Below, one piece after another: positions 53,264 to 63,573 of a stretch of 64,000 nucleotides of DNA (position 1 is the stretch's first letter; each line of letters begins with the position of its first letter). A program made the translations under genes and the position numbers. This stretch comes from Streptococcus marmotae (GTDB lineage: Bacteria > Bacillota > Bacilli > Lactobacillales > Streptococcaceae). The stretch spans positions 1,881,501-1,945,500 of the forward strand of contig NZ_CP015196.1 of assembly GCF_001623565.1 (NCBI RefSeq), given 5' to 3'. The notes under the pieces are model-generated. The model saw nothing but the letters and a program-made list of their open reading frames with translations. It was not told the origin of the DNA and did not search any database.

Positions 53264-54115
53264 ATGGCTACTATTCAATGGTTTCCAGGCCACATGTCTA
53301 AAGCAAGACGGCAGGTGCAGGAAAATCTTAAATTTGTTGATTTTGTAACGATATTGGTGGATGCACGCTTGCCCTTATCGAGCCAAAATCCGATGTTGAC
53401 AAAGATTGTGGGGGAAAAGCCGAAATTACTGATTTTAAATAAGGCAGATTTGGCAGACCCAGTGGCGACCAAGGAATGGCGAGCTTATTTTGAAGCACAA
53501 GGCATTCCAACCTTGACTGTCAATTCCAAGGAACAATCTACCGTCAAAAAAGTAACAGAAGCCGCCAAAAAATTGATGCGTGAAAAAATCGAACGCCAAA
53601 AAGAACGAGGCATTCAGATTGAAACCTTGCGTACTATGATTATTGGCATTCCCAATGCAGGAAAATCAACCCTGATGAATCGCTTGGCTGGTAAGAAAAT
53701 TGCGGTCGTTGGCAATAAACCAGGTGTTACTAAAGGACAACAATGGCTTAAATCCAATAAAGATTTGGAAATCCTTGATACGCCGGGGATTTTATGGCCA
53801 AAATTTGAAGATGAAGAAGTAGCTCTCAAATTGGCTTTGACTGGGGCGATTAAGGATAATCTTCTACCAATGGACGAGGTCACGATATTCGGATTGAATT
53901 ATTTCAAGACCCATTATCCAGCAGCCTTGAAAGAGCGCTTTAAGCAGATGAATCTGGATGATGAAGCCCCTGAAATCATCATGGATATGACAAAAAAACT
54001 TGGTTTCCGTGAGGATTATGACCGCTTTTATAGCTTGCTTGTGAAAGAAGTAAGAGATGGTAAATTAGGTCTCTATACCCTTGATACAGTCGGAGATGAA
54101 GATGGCAACGATTAA
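53264..54115 (+). CDS. rbgA: Ribosome biogenesis GTPase RbgA (YlqF)
   Basis: 283 residues from ATG 53264 after GAAAGGAAAT. The G motifs are circularly permuted as in this family: NKAD (G4) near residue 60, GIPNAGKST (G1) near 128 and DTPGILWP (G3) near 172. [17 protein letters not shown] is the usual N-terminus. It acts in late 50S subunit assembly. It overlaps rnhB by 14 bases. An integrase gene precedes it, and the 134-base gap contains direct repeats of TGGTGCCT, possibly part of the attachment region. Confidence 0.95.
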   Translation: MATIQWFPGHMSKARRQVQENLKFVDFVTILVDARLPLSSQNPMLTKIVGEKPKLLILNKADLADPVATKEWRAYFEAQGIPTLTVNSKEQSTVKKVTEAAKKLMREKIERQKERGIQIETLRTMIIGIPNAGKSTLMNRLAGKKIAVVGNKPGVTKGQQWLKSNKDLEILDTPGILWPKFEDEEVALKLALTGAIKDNLLPMDEVTIFGLNYFKTHYPAALKERFKQMNLDDEAPEIIMDMTKKLGFREDYDRFYSLLVKEVRDGKLGLYTLDTVGDEDGND

Positions 54116-54893
54116 GGAAATAAAAGCCCTCCTTGAGACCATCACAGATAAAGAGGACACGCGTTTAGAGGAACTGGTTAAGGATACTCGAGCAGGAGTG
54201 CAAGCCCTACTCCAGAAGAAACACAAGGATTTTCTAGCAGAAGAAGCAGAAGATGCTCGTTTAGAGCAGATGCTTTCCTATGAAAAAAACTTGTATGCGC
54301 AAGGAATTGAATTGATTGCAGGCATTGATGAGGTCGGTCGTGGCCCCTTAGCAGGTCCTGTTGTAGCAGCTGCCGTTATATTGCCAAAGGGTTGTAAAAT
54401 TCGCTTTTTAAATGACTCAAAAAAAATTCCCAAAAGTAAACACCAAGCCATCTATGAAGAAATTATGGACAAGGCAGTAGCTGTAGGAATTGGCATCAAG
54501 GACAGTCAGGTCATTGACCAAGTAAATATCTACGAAGCGACCAAGCTAGCCATGATTGAGGCTTTAGAGCAATTAGCTGTTCGTCCGCAGCATTTGCTGA
54601 TTGACGCGATGAGATTGGATACGCCGATTGCACAGACCTCTATTATCAAAGGAGATGCCAATAGCCTGTCCATTGCGGCTGCTAGTATCGTTGCAAAGGT
54701 GACAAGAGATCGTTTGATGGCTGAGTTTGAGGCGAAGTATCCAGGTTATGATTTTGCTAAAAACGCAGGTTATGGAACTGCCAAGCATTTGGAAGGCCTG
54801 CATGAAAAAGGGGTGACCCCCATTCACCGAAAGAGCTTTGAACCGATTAAATCAATGCTTAAGAAGAAAGGGAGCAAAGATGACAGAACGTGA
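54102..54893 (+). CDS. rnhB: Ribonuclease HII
   Basis: 263 residues from ATG 54102, preceded by GGAG inside rbgA. A helical N-terminal extension of about 70 residues precedes the catalytic core [14 protein letters not shown] (Asp, Glu), LLIDAMRLD (Asp) and [19 protein letters not shown] (Asp). It removes ribonucleotides and RNA primers from DNA. It overlaps both neighbours by 14 bases, so translation is coupled. Confidence 0.95.
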   Translation: MATIKEIKALLETITDKEDTRLEELVKDTRAGVQALLQKKHKDFLAEEAEDARLEQMLSYEKNLYAQGIELIAGIDEVGRGPLAGPVVAAAVILPKGCKIRFLNDSKKIPKSKHQAIYEEIMDKAVAVGIGIKDSQVIDQVNIYEATKLAMIEALEQLAVRPQHLLIDAMRLDTPIAQTSIIKGDANSLSIAAASIVAKVTRDRLMAEFEAKYPGYDFAKNAGYGTAKHLEGLHEKGVTPIHRKSFEPIKSMLKKKGSKDDRT

Positions 54894-55434
54894 AAAAATG
54901 TTAGCAGGCAAACTATACGATGCTAGCGATGCAGAATTAGTCCAGTTACGTAGCTTGGCACGTCGCTATCGCATGGAATTCAATCAAGGATTAGATAGTA
55001 CAAAACGGAGCAAATTGCTCAAATCATGGTTTGGTAGCACTGGGAATCAGATTTATATTGAGCCAAATTTTGCTTGTGACTATGGTTGTCATATTTACGT
55101 AGGAGAAAATTTTTACGCTAATTTCAACTGTACGTTTTTAGATGTTTGTCCGATTCGGATTGGTGATAATGCCATGTTAGGCCCCAATGTACAACTTCTT
55201 ACACCACTTCATCCCTTGGAGGCAAATGAACGGATTTCAGGTATGGAATATGGCAAACCAATTACGATTGGAGACAATTTCTGGGCTGGTGGTGGTGTGA
55301 CGATTCTCCCAGGCGTTTCCTTGGGTAACAATGTTGTCGTGGGTGCCGGCTCTGTCGTGACCAAATCTTTTGGAGATAATCTTGTCCTAGCAGGCAATCC
55401 TGCTCGTATTATTAAAATACTCGATTTGCCATGA
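54880..55434 (+). CDS. Maltose/galactoside O-acetyltransferase-like (NodL/LacA/Maa family)
   Basis: 184 residues from ATG 54880 after GGGAG. The N-terminal Mac domain ([22 protein letters not shown]) is followed by left-handed beta-helix hexapeptide repeats ([48 protein letters not shown]). HPLE supplies the catalytic His. It transfers acetyl from acetyl-CoA to a sugar or similar acceptor. The substrate is uncertain. Third gene of the rbgA operon. Confidence 0.88.
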   Translation: MTEREKMLAGKLYDASDAELVQLRSLARRYRMEFNQGLDSTKRSKLLKSWFGSTGNQIYIEPNFACDYGCHIYVGENFYANFNCTFLDVCPIRIGDNAMLGPNVQLLTPLHPLEANERISGMEYGKPITIGDNFWAGGGVTILPGVSLGNNVVVGAGSVVTKSFGDNLVLAGNPARIIKILDLP

Positions 55435-55510
55435 CGGTCTTGTTTAAGCCCTAATTCTCAGATTTTAGGAAGAACCTAGTTGATTTGACTAGCACTCTAT
55501 ATTTTAGTTG

Positions 55511-55550
55511 AAATCCTGAAAAATCTTGACAGGCTATGTTAGGATTTTTT
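55511..55550 (+). terminator. Terminator of the rbgA-rnhB-acetyltransferase operon
   Basis: AAATCCT pairs with AGGATTT and a six-T run follows. Confidence 0.65.
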
Positions 55551-55593
55551 CTTTTTGAAAAATATACCTAGCTTGTACAGAAAAATAGTTTTT

Positions 55594-55601
55594 TTCGAAT
55601 A
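55594..55601 (+). promoter_or_regulatory. cin box (ComX/SigX promoter) of dprA
   Basis: TTCGAATA matches the streptococcal late-competence box TACGAATA at 7 of 8 positions, directly after a T run and 20 bases upstream of the dprA ATG. Confidence 0.7.
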
Positions 55602-55620
55602 AACAAGTAGAGGTGAAAAA

Positions 55621-56463
55621 ATGAATAACTTTGAATTGTTTAAATTAAAAAAAGCTGGATTGACGAATCTCAATCTTCATAAAGTATTGGCGTATCAAAA
55701 GGATAATGGAAGTTCTTTATCGATTAAGACAATTGCGCAGATTTCAGAATGTAAAAATCCAGTTTTGTTTGTAGAGAAGTATAAGCAGTTGGATATAAAA
55801 GCTTGCCGTGAAGAGTTCAATCGTTATCCGTCGCTGTCCATTTTGGACGATGCCTATCCAAATGAATTGAAACAGATTTATAATCCGCCAGTTCTGCTAT
55901 TTTATCAAGGAGATATCGAACTATTAAACAAGCCTAAGTTGGCTATTGTAGGAGCAAGAGCAGCTAGTCAGACAGGAACCAGTTCAGTCCAAAAAATTAT
56001 TAAAGAATTAGGTAATCACTTTGTTATTGTCAGTGGGTTGGCAAGAGGAATTGACACAGCAGCACATATTTCAGCCTTAAAAAACGGCGGTAAAACAATC
56101 GCTGTTATCGGATCTGGTTTGGGGGTGTATTATCCAAAGGAAAATAAGAAGCTACAAGATTATATCGCTCGGCATCACTTGCTACTTTCGGAGTATGAAC
56201 CGGATGCCCAACCGCTTAAATATCATTTTCCAGAGCGAAATCGGATTATTGCGGGCTTATCACAAGGCATTATTGTCGCAGAGGCGAAAAAACGTTCTGG
56301 AAGTCTCATTACCTGCGAACGGGCCCTAGAAGAAGGACGAGATGTTTTTGCTATTCCAGGATCCATTTTGGACGGAAAATCTGATGGATGTCATTATCTG
56401 ATTCAAGAGGGAGAAAAGTGTACTACATCAGGCTTAGACGTCCTATCAGAATACCAAATGTAA
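55621..56463 (+). CDS. dprA: DNA processing protein DprA (Smf)
   Basis: 280 residues, the streptococcal length. An N-terminal SAM-like part precedes the Rossmann core: YPNELKQIYNPPVLLFYQGD, AIVGARAAS, IVSGLARGIDTAAHISAL, PERNRIIAGLSQGIIVAEA and DVFAIPGS. It binds single-stranded DNA during transformation and loads RecA. No C-terminal winged-helix (DML1) domain is present, as in other streptococci. AGAGGTG precedes the start. Confidence 0.95.
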   Translation: MNNFELFKLKKAGLTNLNLHKVLAYQKDNGSSLSIKTIAQISECKNPVLFVEKYKQLDIKACREEFNRYPSLSILDDAYPNELKQIYNPPVLLFYQGDIELLNKPKLAIVGARAASQTGTSSVQKIIKELGNHFVIVSGLARGIDTAAHISALKNGGKTIAVIGSGLGVYYPKENKKLQDYIARHHLLLSEYEPDAQPLKYHFPERNRIIAGLSQGIIVAEAKKRSGSLITCERALEEGRDVFAIPGSILDGKSDGCHYLIQEGEKCTTSGLDVLSEYQM

Positions 56464-56563
56464 AATGAGTTTTCCTATAGGAAAATAAAAATCTTGACAC
56501 TTACCTAAAAATAGTATATTCTTGTGAATGTTATAGCAATAAGAATAGATAAAAGGTAAGAAT

Positions 56564-58648
56564 ATGGTAACAACAAAGAAGAAAGCAACGACTAAGAAAA
56601 ATCTTGTCATCGTGGAGTCGCCTGCAAAGGCTAAAACGATTGAAAAATATCTCGGACGAAATTATAAGGTAGTTGCCTCGGTCGGACATATCCGAGATTT
56701 AAAAAAATCGAGCATGTCGATTGATTTTGAAAATAATTATGAACCAGAATATATCAATATCCGTGGAAAAGGTCCGCTAATCAATGACCTAAAAAAAGAA
56801 GCTAAAAAGGCCAAACAAGTTTTTCTCGCAAGTGACCCGGATCGTGAAGGAGAAGCAATTTCTTGGCATTTGGCTCATATTTTAGGTTTAGACGAGCAGG
56901 ACAAAAATCGTGTCGTATTCAACGAAATTACAAAAGATGCAGTCAAAAATGCTTTTAAAGAGCCACGAACGATTAATCATGATTTGGTGGATGCCCAGCA
57001 AGCACGTCGTGTTCTAGATCGTATCGTGGGGTATTCTATTTCTCCTATTCTATGGAAGAAGGTTAAGAAGGGGCTATCTGCGGGACGTGTCCAATCAGTT
57101 GCACTAAAATTGATTATTGACCGTGAAAATGAGATTAGAAATTTCAAACCGGAAGAATATTGGACAATTGATGCAACCTTTAAAAAAGGAACTAAAAAAT
57201 TTCAAGCCAGTTTCTATGGTGTAGATGATAAGAAACTGAAACTCGAAACAAATGAACAAGTAAAAGAAGTCTTGGCACGTATTAAGGGAGAAGATTTCTT
57301 AGTTGAAAAAGTTGATCGAAAAGAACGCAAACGCAACGCACCATTGCCATATACCACTTCAACAATGCAAATGGATGCGGCCAACAAAATCAATTTTCGG
57401 ACACGAAAGACCATGATGGTTGCGCAGCAATTATATGAAGGAGTTAGCCTTGGAACCGGTGGAACGCAAGGTTTAATTACCTATATGCGTACTGATTCAA
57501 CTCGAATCAGTCCAGTCGCTCAAGCACAGGCAGCAGATTTTATTACAGAACGTTTTGGTACCAAGTATTCTAAGCACGGTAGCAAGGTCAAAAATGCGTC
57601 TGGTGCCCAGGATGCCCATGAGGCTATTCGTCCTTCTAATGTTCAATTAACTCCGGAATCAATTGCCAAATATTTGGATAAGGATCAGTTGCGACTCTAT
57701 ACCCTTATCTGGAACCGCTTTGTAGCAAGTCAAATGACAGCAGCCGTCTTTGATACCATGAGTGTACGGCTCGCCCAAAATGGTGTGTTATTCACAGCAA
57801 ATGGTAGTCAAGTAAAATTTGACGGATATATGGCTGTTTACAATGATTCAGATAAGAGCAAAATGTTGCCAGATATGACAGTCGGCGACACAGTCCAACG
57901 TGTCTTGACCAAGCCAGAACAGCATTTTACTCAGCCTCCTGCTCGTTATTCGGAAGCGACCCTGATTAAAACGTTAGAAGAAAATGGAGTGGGTCGTCCC
58001 TCAACCTATGCTCCAACTATCGATACGATTCAGAAGCGTTATTATGTCAAATTAGCGGCCAAGCGATTTGAACCAACAGAACTGGGTGAAATTGTCAATC
58101 GTTTGATTGTCGAATTTTTCCCAGATATTGTCAATGTTACCTTTACAGCTGAGATGGAACAAAAGCTAGATGATGTTGAAATTGGTAAAGAACAGTGGCA
58201 GAAGATTATTGATAGTTTCTACCAGCCGTTTAAGGTTGAACTAGCCAAGGCTGAAACGGAAATTGAAAAAATTCAAATCAAGGATGAGCCGGCTGGCTTT
58301 GATTGTGATGTTTGTGGTCACGAAATGGTGATTAAATTAGGGCGGTTTGGCAAATTCTACGCTTGTAGTAATTTTCCTGATTGCCGTAATACCAAGCAAA
58401 TTACAAAAGAAATTGGCGTAACCTGCCCAGTATGCCACAAAGGTCAGGTCATTGAACGTAAAAGCAAGCGCAATCGTGTTTTTTATGGTTGCGATCGCTA
58501 TCCAGAATGCGAATTTACTTCCTGGGATAAGCCGATTGGGCGCGATTGTCCAAAATGCCAACATTATCTTGTTGAGAAGAAGGTACGTGGTGGCGGCAAG
58601 CAAGTAATCTGTCCAAATGGTGATTACGAAGAAAAGAAGATTAAATAA
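56564..58648 (+). CDS. topA: DNA topoisomerase I
   Basis: 694 residues. A Lys-rich start and the TOPRIM domain ([32 protein letters not shown]) precede the active-site [10 protein letters not shown] (Tyr near residue 309). Three C-terminal zinc-ribbon-like repeats follow (CDVCGHEM...[15 protein letters not shown]...[15 protein letters not shown]...C). It relaxes negative supercoils. AAAAGGTAAG precedes the ATG. The dprA-topA order is usual for Firmicutes. Confidence 0.96.
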   Translation: MVTTKKKATTKKNLVIVESPAKAKTIEKYLGRNYKVVASVGHIRDLKKSSMSIDFENNYEPEYINIRGKGPLINDLKKEAKKAKQVFLASDPDREGEAISWHLAHILGLDEQDKNRVVFNEITKDAVKNAFKEPRTINHDLVDAQQARRVLDRIVGYSISPILWKKVKKGLSAGRVQSVALKLIIDRENEIRNFKPEEYWTIDATFKKGTKKFQASFYGVDDKKLKLETNEQVKEVLARIKGEDFLVEKVDRKERKRNAPLPYTTSTMQMDAANKINFRTRKTMMVAQQLYEGVSLGTGGTQGLITYMRTDSTRISPVAQAQAADFITERFGTKYSKHGSKVKNASGAQDAHEAIRPSNVQLTPESIAKYLDKDQLRLYTLIWNRFVASQMTAAVFDTMSVRLAQNGVLFTANGSQVKFDGYMAVYNDSDKSKMLPDMTVGDTVQRVLTKPEQHFTQPPARYSEATLIKTLEENGVGRPSTYAPTIDTIQKRYYVKLAAKRFEPTELGEIVNRLIVEFFPDIVNVTFTAEMEQKLDDVEIGKEQWQKIIDSFYQPFKVELAKAETEIEKIQIKDEPAGFDCDVCGHEMVIKLGRFGKFYACSNFPDCRNTKQITKEIGVTCPVCHKGQVIERKSKRNRVFYGCDRYPECEFTSWDKPIGRDCPKCQHYLVEKKVRGGGKQVICPNGDYEEKKIK

Positions 58649-58739
58649 GAAGGAACCGCTAAATCGTAAAAATGGGTCAATGATTAAAACTAAGAACTGA
58701 TCATCTACCTTACAGGTTCTTCTTAAAAGATTACCCTGT

Positions 58740-58772
58740 CTGCCATAGGTGGAATCCTATGGTAGATTTTTT
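58740..58772 (+). terminator. Terminator of topA
   Basis: CTGCCATAGG pairs with CCTATGGTAG (one G-U) around a 6-base loop, followed by ATTTTTT. Confidence 0.85.
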
Positions 58773-58813
58773 GATTTCATCATTTGATCAAACATATTGC
58801 TTATTCTATTTAA

Positions 58814-58842
58814 TTGGTCTTTGATCGAATTTATGTTATGAT
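58814..58842 (+). promoter_or_regulatory. Promoter before the trmFO leader
   Basis: -35 TTGGTC, 17-bp spacer, -10 TATGAT at 58837. Transcription should begin near 58849, about 100 bases before the trmFO start. Confidence 0.65.
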
Positions 58843-58849
58843 AAACAAG

Positions 58850-58933
58850 TATCAAATTAGAAAGGTTCAGGTGTGGGTAGCCCCCACATCTGGGAAATGA
58901 ATGGTAGCATAATCTCTTTTTCCATTCATTTTT
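58850..58933 (+). ncRNA. Small RNA or attenuated leader of trmFO
   Basis: About 84 bases from the promoter to a terminator-like end. Hairpin 1: AGGTGTGGG/CCCACATCT with loop TAGCC (58869-58891). Hairpin 2: AAATGAATGG/CCATTCATTT with a 17-base loop, followed by T residues (58895-58933), a typical intrinsic terminator lying upstream of the ribosome site GAGGT. It is either an independent sRNA or an attenuation device. I do not recognise an Rfam family. Confidence 0.5.
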
Positions 58934-58948
58934 AGAGGTATTAGTCTA

Positions 58949-60295
58949 TTGTCTCAATCCTATATTACAGTCATTGGAGCTGGTTTAGCTGGCTCTGAAG
59001 CGGCTTATCAAATTGCAAAACAGGGAATTCCTGTCAAACTTTATGAAATGCGGGGCGTAAAAGCAACACCCCAACATAAGACAGATCACTTTGCAGAATT
59101 GGTTTGTTCTAATTCTCTGCGTGGCGATAGCTTGACCAATGCAGTCGGTCTCTTAAAAGAGGAAATGCGCCGTTTGGATTCGATTATTATGAAAGCAGCG
59201 GAACAGACCCGCGTCCCAGCTGGAGGTGCTTTGGCTGTTGACCGAGAAGGTTTTTCACAAATGGTGACAGATGAGTTGCACCAACATCCTCTGATTGAGG
59301 TCATTCGTGAAGAAATCACAGAATTGCCAAGCGAAGGAATTACCGTCATTGCGACAGGGCCTCTGACCAGTGATGCCTTGGCAGAGAAAATTCACGCCTT
59401 CAATGGTGGAGCTGGTTTCTATTTCTATGATGCAGCAGCACCGATTGTTGATGTCAATACGATTGATATGGATAAGGTCTATCTTAAATCCCGCTATGAC
59501 AAGGGAGAAGCTGCCTATCTTAATGCTCCAATGACCAAGGAACAGTTTATGGCCTTTCACGATGCTCTTGTCAATGCCGAGGAAGCCCCTCTTAATTCCT
59601 TTGAAAAAGAAAAGTATTTTGAAGGGTGTATGCCGATTGAGGTCATGGCAAAACGCGGGGTGAAAACCATGCTTTATGGACCAATGAAGCCTGTTGGCCT
59701 GGAATATCCAGAAGATTATACCGGTCCTCGTGATGGAGAATTTAAAACACCCTATGCTGTCGTTCAACTACGACAGGATAATGCAGCAGGTAGCTTGTAT
59801 AATATTGTCGGCTTCCAAACTCATCTGAAATGGGGCGAGCAAAAGCGGGTCTTCCAAATGATTCCGGGACTGGAAAATGCTGAATTTGTCCGCTATGGGG
59901 TGATGCACCGTAATTCCTACATGGATTCGCCCAATCTTTTGACACAAACTTTTCGTTCTAAGAAAAATCCGCAGCTCTTCTTTGCTGGTCAAATGACAGG
60001 GGTTGAAGGCTATGTTGAGTCTGCGGCGTCTGGCCTCGTAGCCGGTATCAACGCAGCTCGCTTGTTCAAAAATGAAGAAGAAATCATCTTCCCTGAAACA
60101 ACGGCAATCGGAAGTTTACCACACTATGTCACCCATGCAGATAGCAAGCATTTCCAACCGATGAATGTTAATTTTGGCATTATCAAAGAGTTGGACGGTC
60201 CTCGTATTCGTGATAAAAAAGAACGCTATGAGAAAATCGCTGAACGTGCCTTGGCAGATTTGAGCCAGTGTATGAAAGTGTTGAATAATCAGTAA
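58949..60295 (+). CDS. trmFO: tRNA m5U54 methyltransferase TrmFO (FAD/folate dependent)
   Basis: 448 residues with a TTG start after AGAGGTATT. N-terminal FAD motif [19 protein letters not shown], the family signature [16 protein letters not shown] (about residues 45-60), [12 protein letters not shown] with the conserved Cys near 226, and [19 protein letters not shown] near the C-terminus. It methylates U54 of tRNA with methylene-tetrahydrofolate. Formerly called Gid. It is followed by a good terminator. Confidence 0.96.
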   Translation: MSQSYITVIGAGLAGSEAAYQIAKQGIPVKLYEMRGVKATPQHKTDHFAELVCSNSLRGDSLTNAVGLLKEEMRRLDSIIMKAAEQTRVPAGGALAVDREGFSQMVTDELHQHPLIEVIREEITELPSEGITVIATGPLTSDALAEKIHAFNGGAGFYFYDAAAPIVDVNTIDMDKVYLKSRYDKGEAAYLNAPMTKEQFMAFHDALVNAEEAPLNSFEKEKYFEGCMPIEVMAKRGVKTMLYGPMKPVGLEYPEDYTGPRDGEFKTPYAVVQLRQDNAAGSLYNIVGFQTHLKWGEQKRVFQMIPGLENAEFVRYGVMHRNSYMDSPNLLTQTFRSKKNPQLFFAGQMTGVEGYVESAASGLVAGINAARLFKNEEEIIFPETTAIGSLPHYVTHADSKHFQPMNVNFGIIKELDGPRIRDKKERYEKIAERALADLSQCMKVLNNQ

Positions 60296-60296
60296 A

Positions 60297-60319
60297 GGCT
60301 AGGTTTTCCTAGCTTTTTT
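60297..60319 (+). terminator. Terminator of trmFO
   Basis: GCTAGG/CCTAGC with a TTTT loop followed by six T. Confidence 0.88.
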
Positions 60320-60330
60320 GACAATCTAGC

Positions 60331-60361
60331 TTGACTTATAGTTCACTACAAGTGATATAAT
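60331..60361 (+). promoter_or_regulatory. MerR-type promoter with operator in a 19-bp spacer
   Basis: -35 TTGACT and -10 TATAAT are separated by 19 bases, the stretched spacing of MerR-controlled promoters. The dyad ACTTATAGT-TC-ACTACAAGT lies between and over the -35, 8 of 9 positions symmetric. This matches autoregulation by the MerR gene that follows. Confidence 0.8.
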
Positions 60362-60384
60362 GATTTGGATAAAGGAGAGGTATA

Positions 60385-60825
60385 ATGACCAATACAGAGA
60401 AGACCTATACGATTACAGAAGTCAGCGAACTTTATCAAGTTAACTCCAATACATTACGCTATTATGAGCGTATCGGATTATTGCCGACTATTCCAAGAAA
60501 ATCAAATGGAAATCGCTATTTTACGAGAGAAATGCTGAACTGGCTTGAAATGGTGATTTGCCTGCGGCATTCAGGAATTCCAATAGAAGCTTTAAAAACT
60601 TATGTCAAACTACTACAACAAGGGGAGAAAACCCAAAAAGAGCGAGAATGGCTTCTAAAAGAACAATTAGAGACTCTATACCAGCGAAAAGAAAATTTGC
60701 AACGCTCCATCGACCGCTTAGAGCATAAAATTTCCCTTTATGAGAGCGGTGAGATCAATCAAGCTACCTCTTATTTTGAAGAATATGCGATTTTAGAAGA
60801 TCAGGAAAATAGTTGGAAGGAATAA
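60385..60825 (+). CDS. MerR-family transcriptional regulator
   Basis: 146 residues after AAAGGAGAGG. MerR winged HTH (YTITEVSELYQVNSNTLRYYERIGLL, then SNGNRYFTREML) and a C-terminal coiled coil (LLKEQLETLYQRKENLQRSIDRLEHKI) for dimerisation. No conserved Cys are present, so metal sensing is unlikely; it resembles the AdhR/NmlR-like group responding to reactive carbonyl compounds. The gene starts an operon of four with spacings of 4, 11 and -10 bases. Confidence 0.88.
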   Translation: MTNTEKTYTITEVSELYQVNSNTLRYYERIGLLPTIPRKSNGNRYFTREMLNWLEMVICLRHSGIPIEALKTYVKLLQQGEKTQKEREWLLKEQLETLYQRKENLQRSIDRLEHKISLYESGEINQATSYFEEYAILEDQENSWKE

Positions 60826-60829
60826 AAAG

Positions 60830-61735
60830 ATGAAAATTGATGTATTTGCCCATGTTTTATTACCAAGGTTTTACCAAAAAATGCTTAGGCTAGATCCACA
60901 TTTGCCGGATAAAATGCCCTTTTTACAGAATCCAGTTTTGACAGATATGAAGAGTAGAGCACAGTATCAACACAAAGATACCCAACAAATTATATCTTAT
61001 GTTAATGTCAATCCAGAAGATTATGTAGAGGCCGATGAGGCTTTAAAACTCGTTCAGGAAGCCAATCAAGAATTATTAGAAACGCTGCAAGCTCATTCGG
61101 AGCAATTTGCAGGAGGTGTCGCGATGCTCGCCCTCAATCACATGGATGGAAGTCTTGAGATTTTAGAAAAATTTGTTACCCAAAATCAAAATATTGTAGG
61201 TGTCCAATTATTTAGTCGCCATCTTGGTCAGTCTGTTGCTGCACCAGAATTTGCACCTATTTTTGAAACTTGTGCAAAGCTAGAGATTCCAATTTGGCTT
61301 CATCCTGTATTTGATGCGAGAAAACCTGACAATAACATTGTCTTTTCATGGGAGTACGAGCAGACACAAGCCATGCTTGAAATAGTAGAAGCGGGCTATT
61401 TTAGAAAGTACCCTAATCTGAAAATCATTGTTCACCATGCAGGGGCAATGGTTCCTTATTTTGCGGAGCGAATTCGTCATATCCTGCCAGAAGAGATGGT
61501 ACAGGATTTTAAGAAATTTTACGTAGATACAGCCTTATTAGGCAATCCAAAAGCTCTGGAATTAGCTGTCGACTATTTTGGTATTGAAAAGATTCTTTTT
61601 GGAACGGATGCTCCTTTAGGAATTTTACCTGCAGGTCCTACCAAAGAGATTATTGCTGCGATTGAAGCGATGGCTCTTTCAACAAAAGAAAAACAAGCTA
61701 TCTTTGCGGATAATTGGTATCGCTTATTGAAATAG
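60830..61735 (+). CDS. Amidohydrolase 2-family protein (ACMSD-like)
   Basis: 301 residues, TIM-barrel of the amidohydrolase-2/ACMSD type. MKIDVFAHVLLPRFY gives the altered HxH region: here FAHV carries one His, whereas D-x-H-x-H is usual. LHPVFDARKP, IVHHAGAMVPYF and FGTDAPLG contribute metal ligands and the late Asp. Family members decarboxylate or hydrolyse small aromatic or keto acids. It follows MerR by four bases. The reaction is unknown. Confidence 0.78.
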   Translation: MKIDVFAHVLLPRFYQKMLRLDPHLPDKMPFLQNPVLTDMKSRAQYQHKDTQQIISYVNVNPEDYVEADEALKLVQEANQELLETLQAHSEQFAGGVAMLALNHMDGSLEILEKFVTQNQNIVGVQLFSRHLGQSVAAPEFAPIFETCAKLEIPIWLHPVFDARKPDNNIVFSWEYEQTQAMLEIVEAGYFRKYPNLKIIVHHAGAMVPYFAERIRHILPEEMVQDFKKFYVDTALLGNPKALELAVDYFGIEKILFGTDAPLGILPAGPTKEIIAAIEAMALSTKEKQAIFADNWYRLLK

Positions 61736-61746
61736 AAAGGAAGCTA

Positions 61747-62388
61747 ATGCAGCCTATTTTTAACGTATTTAAGCTAAAAGTAGCTGAAAATCATGTAGAG
61801 GAATTTTTTCAGATTGGACAGACAAATTTCAATCAATCCATCACAAAAGAAGAAGGAACTTTAGCGATGTATTTGACAAAAGTTGATGATCAGCAAACAT
61901 TTTGTGTGATAGAAGTCTATCGTGATGCTATGGCCTATCAAGCACATATCACTTCTTCTCATTTTAAGGATTTTGCTACTTTTGCACAAGATTACATTCC
62001 TTACAAAGAACGTGTAGAACTGATTCCTCAAATTTTGTATGAACAAGAACAGCCGGTTCAAGAAGAAGATTTGTCAAGTCTATTTGTTAGATTGATATCT
62101 GTGCGTGTGAAAGAAAGTAGGGAAACGGCATTTAAAGACGAGCTTTTTGATGTAGTAAATCAGGCAAAAGACACGAAGATTCTCTATGCAGGCTTTGTTG
62201 CAGATTCTCCCAATACATGGTATATCATTGATATTTCTAGTACAGAAAATAGCATAGTAGCAGCATTTTTAGAACAAAACGCTTCTATTGAGCAGCAGGT
62301 CAAACAGAACTTCTCACTGCTTGAATGCGTCAACAAAGGGAATTTGAGGTATAGAGCTGTCACAGAAAAGGAGGCAAAATGTCACTAA
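61747..62388 (+). CDS. Double antibiotic-biosynthesis-monooxygenase (ABM) domain protein
   Basis: 213 residues from ATG 61747 after GAAAGGAAG. Two ferredoxin-like ABM modules: residues 1-100 (FNVFKLKVAENHVEEFFQIGQ, EEGTLAMYLTKVDDQQTFCVIEVY, HITSSHFKDF) and a weaker second one at 110-205 (FVRLISVRVKESRETAFKDEL). These small domains oxidise quinols or act as reactive-compound detoxifiers without cofactor. Operon with the amidohydrolase and LtrA-like protein. Confidence 0.78.
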   Translation: MQPIFNVFKLKVAENHVEEFFQIGQTNFNQSITKEEGTLAMYLTKVDDQQTFCVIEVYRDAMAYQAHITSSHFKDFATFAQDYIPYKERVELIPQILYEQEQPVQEEDLSSLFVRLISVRVKESRETAFKDELFDVVNQAKDTKILYAGFVADSPNTWYIIDISSTENSIVAAFLEQNASIEQQVKQNFSLLECVNKGNLRYRAVTEKEAKCH

Positions 62389-63494
62389 TTCGCCATAAAA
62401 AGGTAGAACTAACAGAACTCTTTTATGATTTAGTCTATGTCTATGCCATCTCTCAGATGACTCATCTGTTATCCCATGTTCGCAATGGAAGGTTCCTTTT
62501 AGAAAATGTGATTGTCTTTAGTATTGCACTGATTATTTTTATCAATTCTTGGATGATTCAGATGGTTTTTACTAACCGTTTTGGAAAAAATAGCTTGACG
62601 AATACTGTCTTTATGTTGCTACAGATGATATGCCTGCTAGTTGCTGCAGGTTTGCTATCCAATGATTTCCAAAGCATGGTCATCCCTTTTTTTAGCACGA
62701 TGGCAGTTCTCACGGGACTCTTACTTGCACAATATGGTCTCGAGTATCGCATCACCAGAAATACGGCCGATCAATACTTTATCAAGCAATTTTTCTCTAT
62801 TTTGGGAGTACGAATCCTGAGTCTCTTGTCCTGTCTTTTTCTCCCTTATTCATCTAGTCTAGTAATTGCTGTTTTAGGAATCATTGTGACATGGCTCATG
62901 CCGTCTTTCTTACTTAATCCAGCAAAAACCGGTGCTTTAAAGGAATTAACTCCAATTTCGTTTCCTCACCTTGTTGAACGTTTATCTCTGCTTGTGATTA
63001 TCACCTTTGGCGAGATGATTATTGGGATTGCCCCTTATTTTTCTATCGATAAATTGTCACTTTCTTCCTTCTTTCCTTTTTTGATTGTGGCAAATTTATT
63101 TCTCTTTTATATCACAGAGATGGATCACAGGATTGCTGTCAATAAAACGAATGTATCAGGAAACGGAGCTATTTATTATCATTACTTTATTTTCTTTGGT
63201 TTAAGCTTTATTACGGCGGCCTTTACCTTATTACAGGAGCATCAGCTATCGAACGATGCTATTGTGTGCCTTCTCTATAGTGGTATTTTCTTGTTTTTGG
63301 TTGGAATTCTCCTACATGCACCTTATAACAAGGCAGACTTTAGCTGGACTCCTAAATTTTACCTTGCCGAATTGGCTTTGCTGACTATTGGTTTCCTGCT
63401 TAGTCTACTGGTTGCTGAAAATTCTCTGATGTTCACTTTGGTTACTTTCTTTGTGACAGTAGGGATGACGAGTTTAATGATGCGGCAAAGATGA
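62379..63494 (+). CDS. Low-temperature-requirement A (LtrA)-family membrane protein
   Basis: 371 residues, about ten membrane helices, starting after AAAGGAGG and overlapping the previous gene by 10 bases. The N-terminal VELTELFYDLVYVYAISQ and the later FPHLVERLSLLVIITFGEMIIGI are the two LtrA signatures. The family has no proven biochemical role; the name comes from a Listeria cold-growth phenotype. It may transport or sense a compound handled by the cytoplasmic enzymes of the operon. Confidence 0.88.
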   Translation: MSLIRHKKVELTELFYDLVYVYAISQMTHLLSHVRNGRFLLENVIVFSIALIIFINSWMIQMVFTNRFGKNSLTNTVFMLLQMICLLVAAGLLSNDFQSMVIPFFSTMAVLTGLLLAQYGLEYRITRNTADQYFIKQFFSILGVRILSLLSCLFLPYSSSLVIAVLGIIVTWLMPSFLLNPAKTGALKELTPISFPHLVERLSLLVIITFGEMIIGIAPYFSIDKLSLSSFFPFLIVANLFLFYITEMDHRIAVNKTNVSGNGAIYYHYFIFFGLSFITAAFTLLQEHQLSNDAIVCLLYSGIFLFLVGILLHAPYNKADFSWTPKFYLAELALLTIGFLLSLLVAENSLMFTLVTFFVTVGMTSLMMRQR

Positions 63495-63508
63495 TCATGT
63501 AGATTTGT

Positions 63509-63539
63509 GAGTGAGAGGAGCGCTTTCTCACTCCTTTTC
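63509..63539 (+). terminator. Terminator of the MerR operon
   Basis: GAGTGAG/CTCACTC with an 11-base loop region followed by CTTTT. Confidence 0.65.
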
Positions 63540-63573
63540 TGTTATACCAGAGTAGCTGAATCGTAGTATATAA

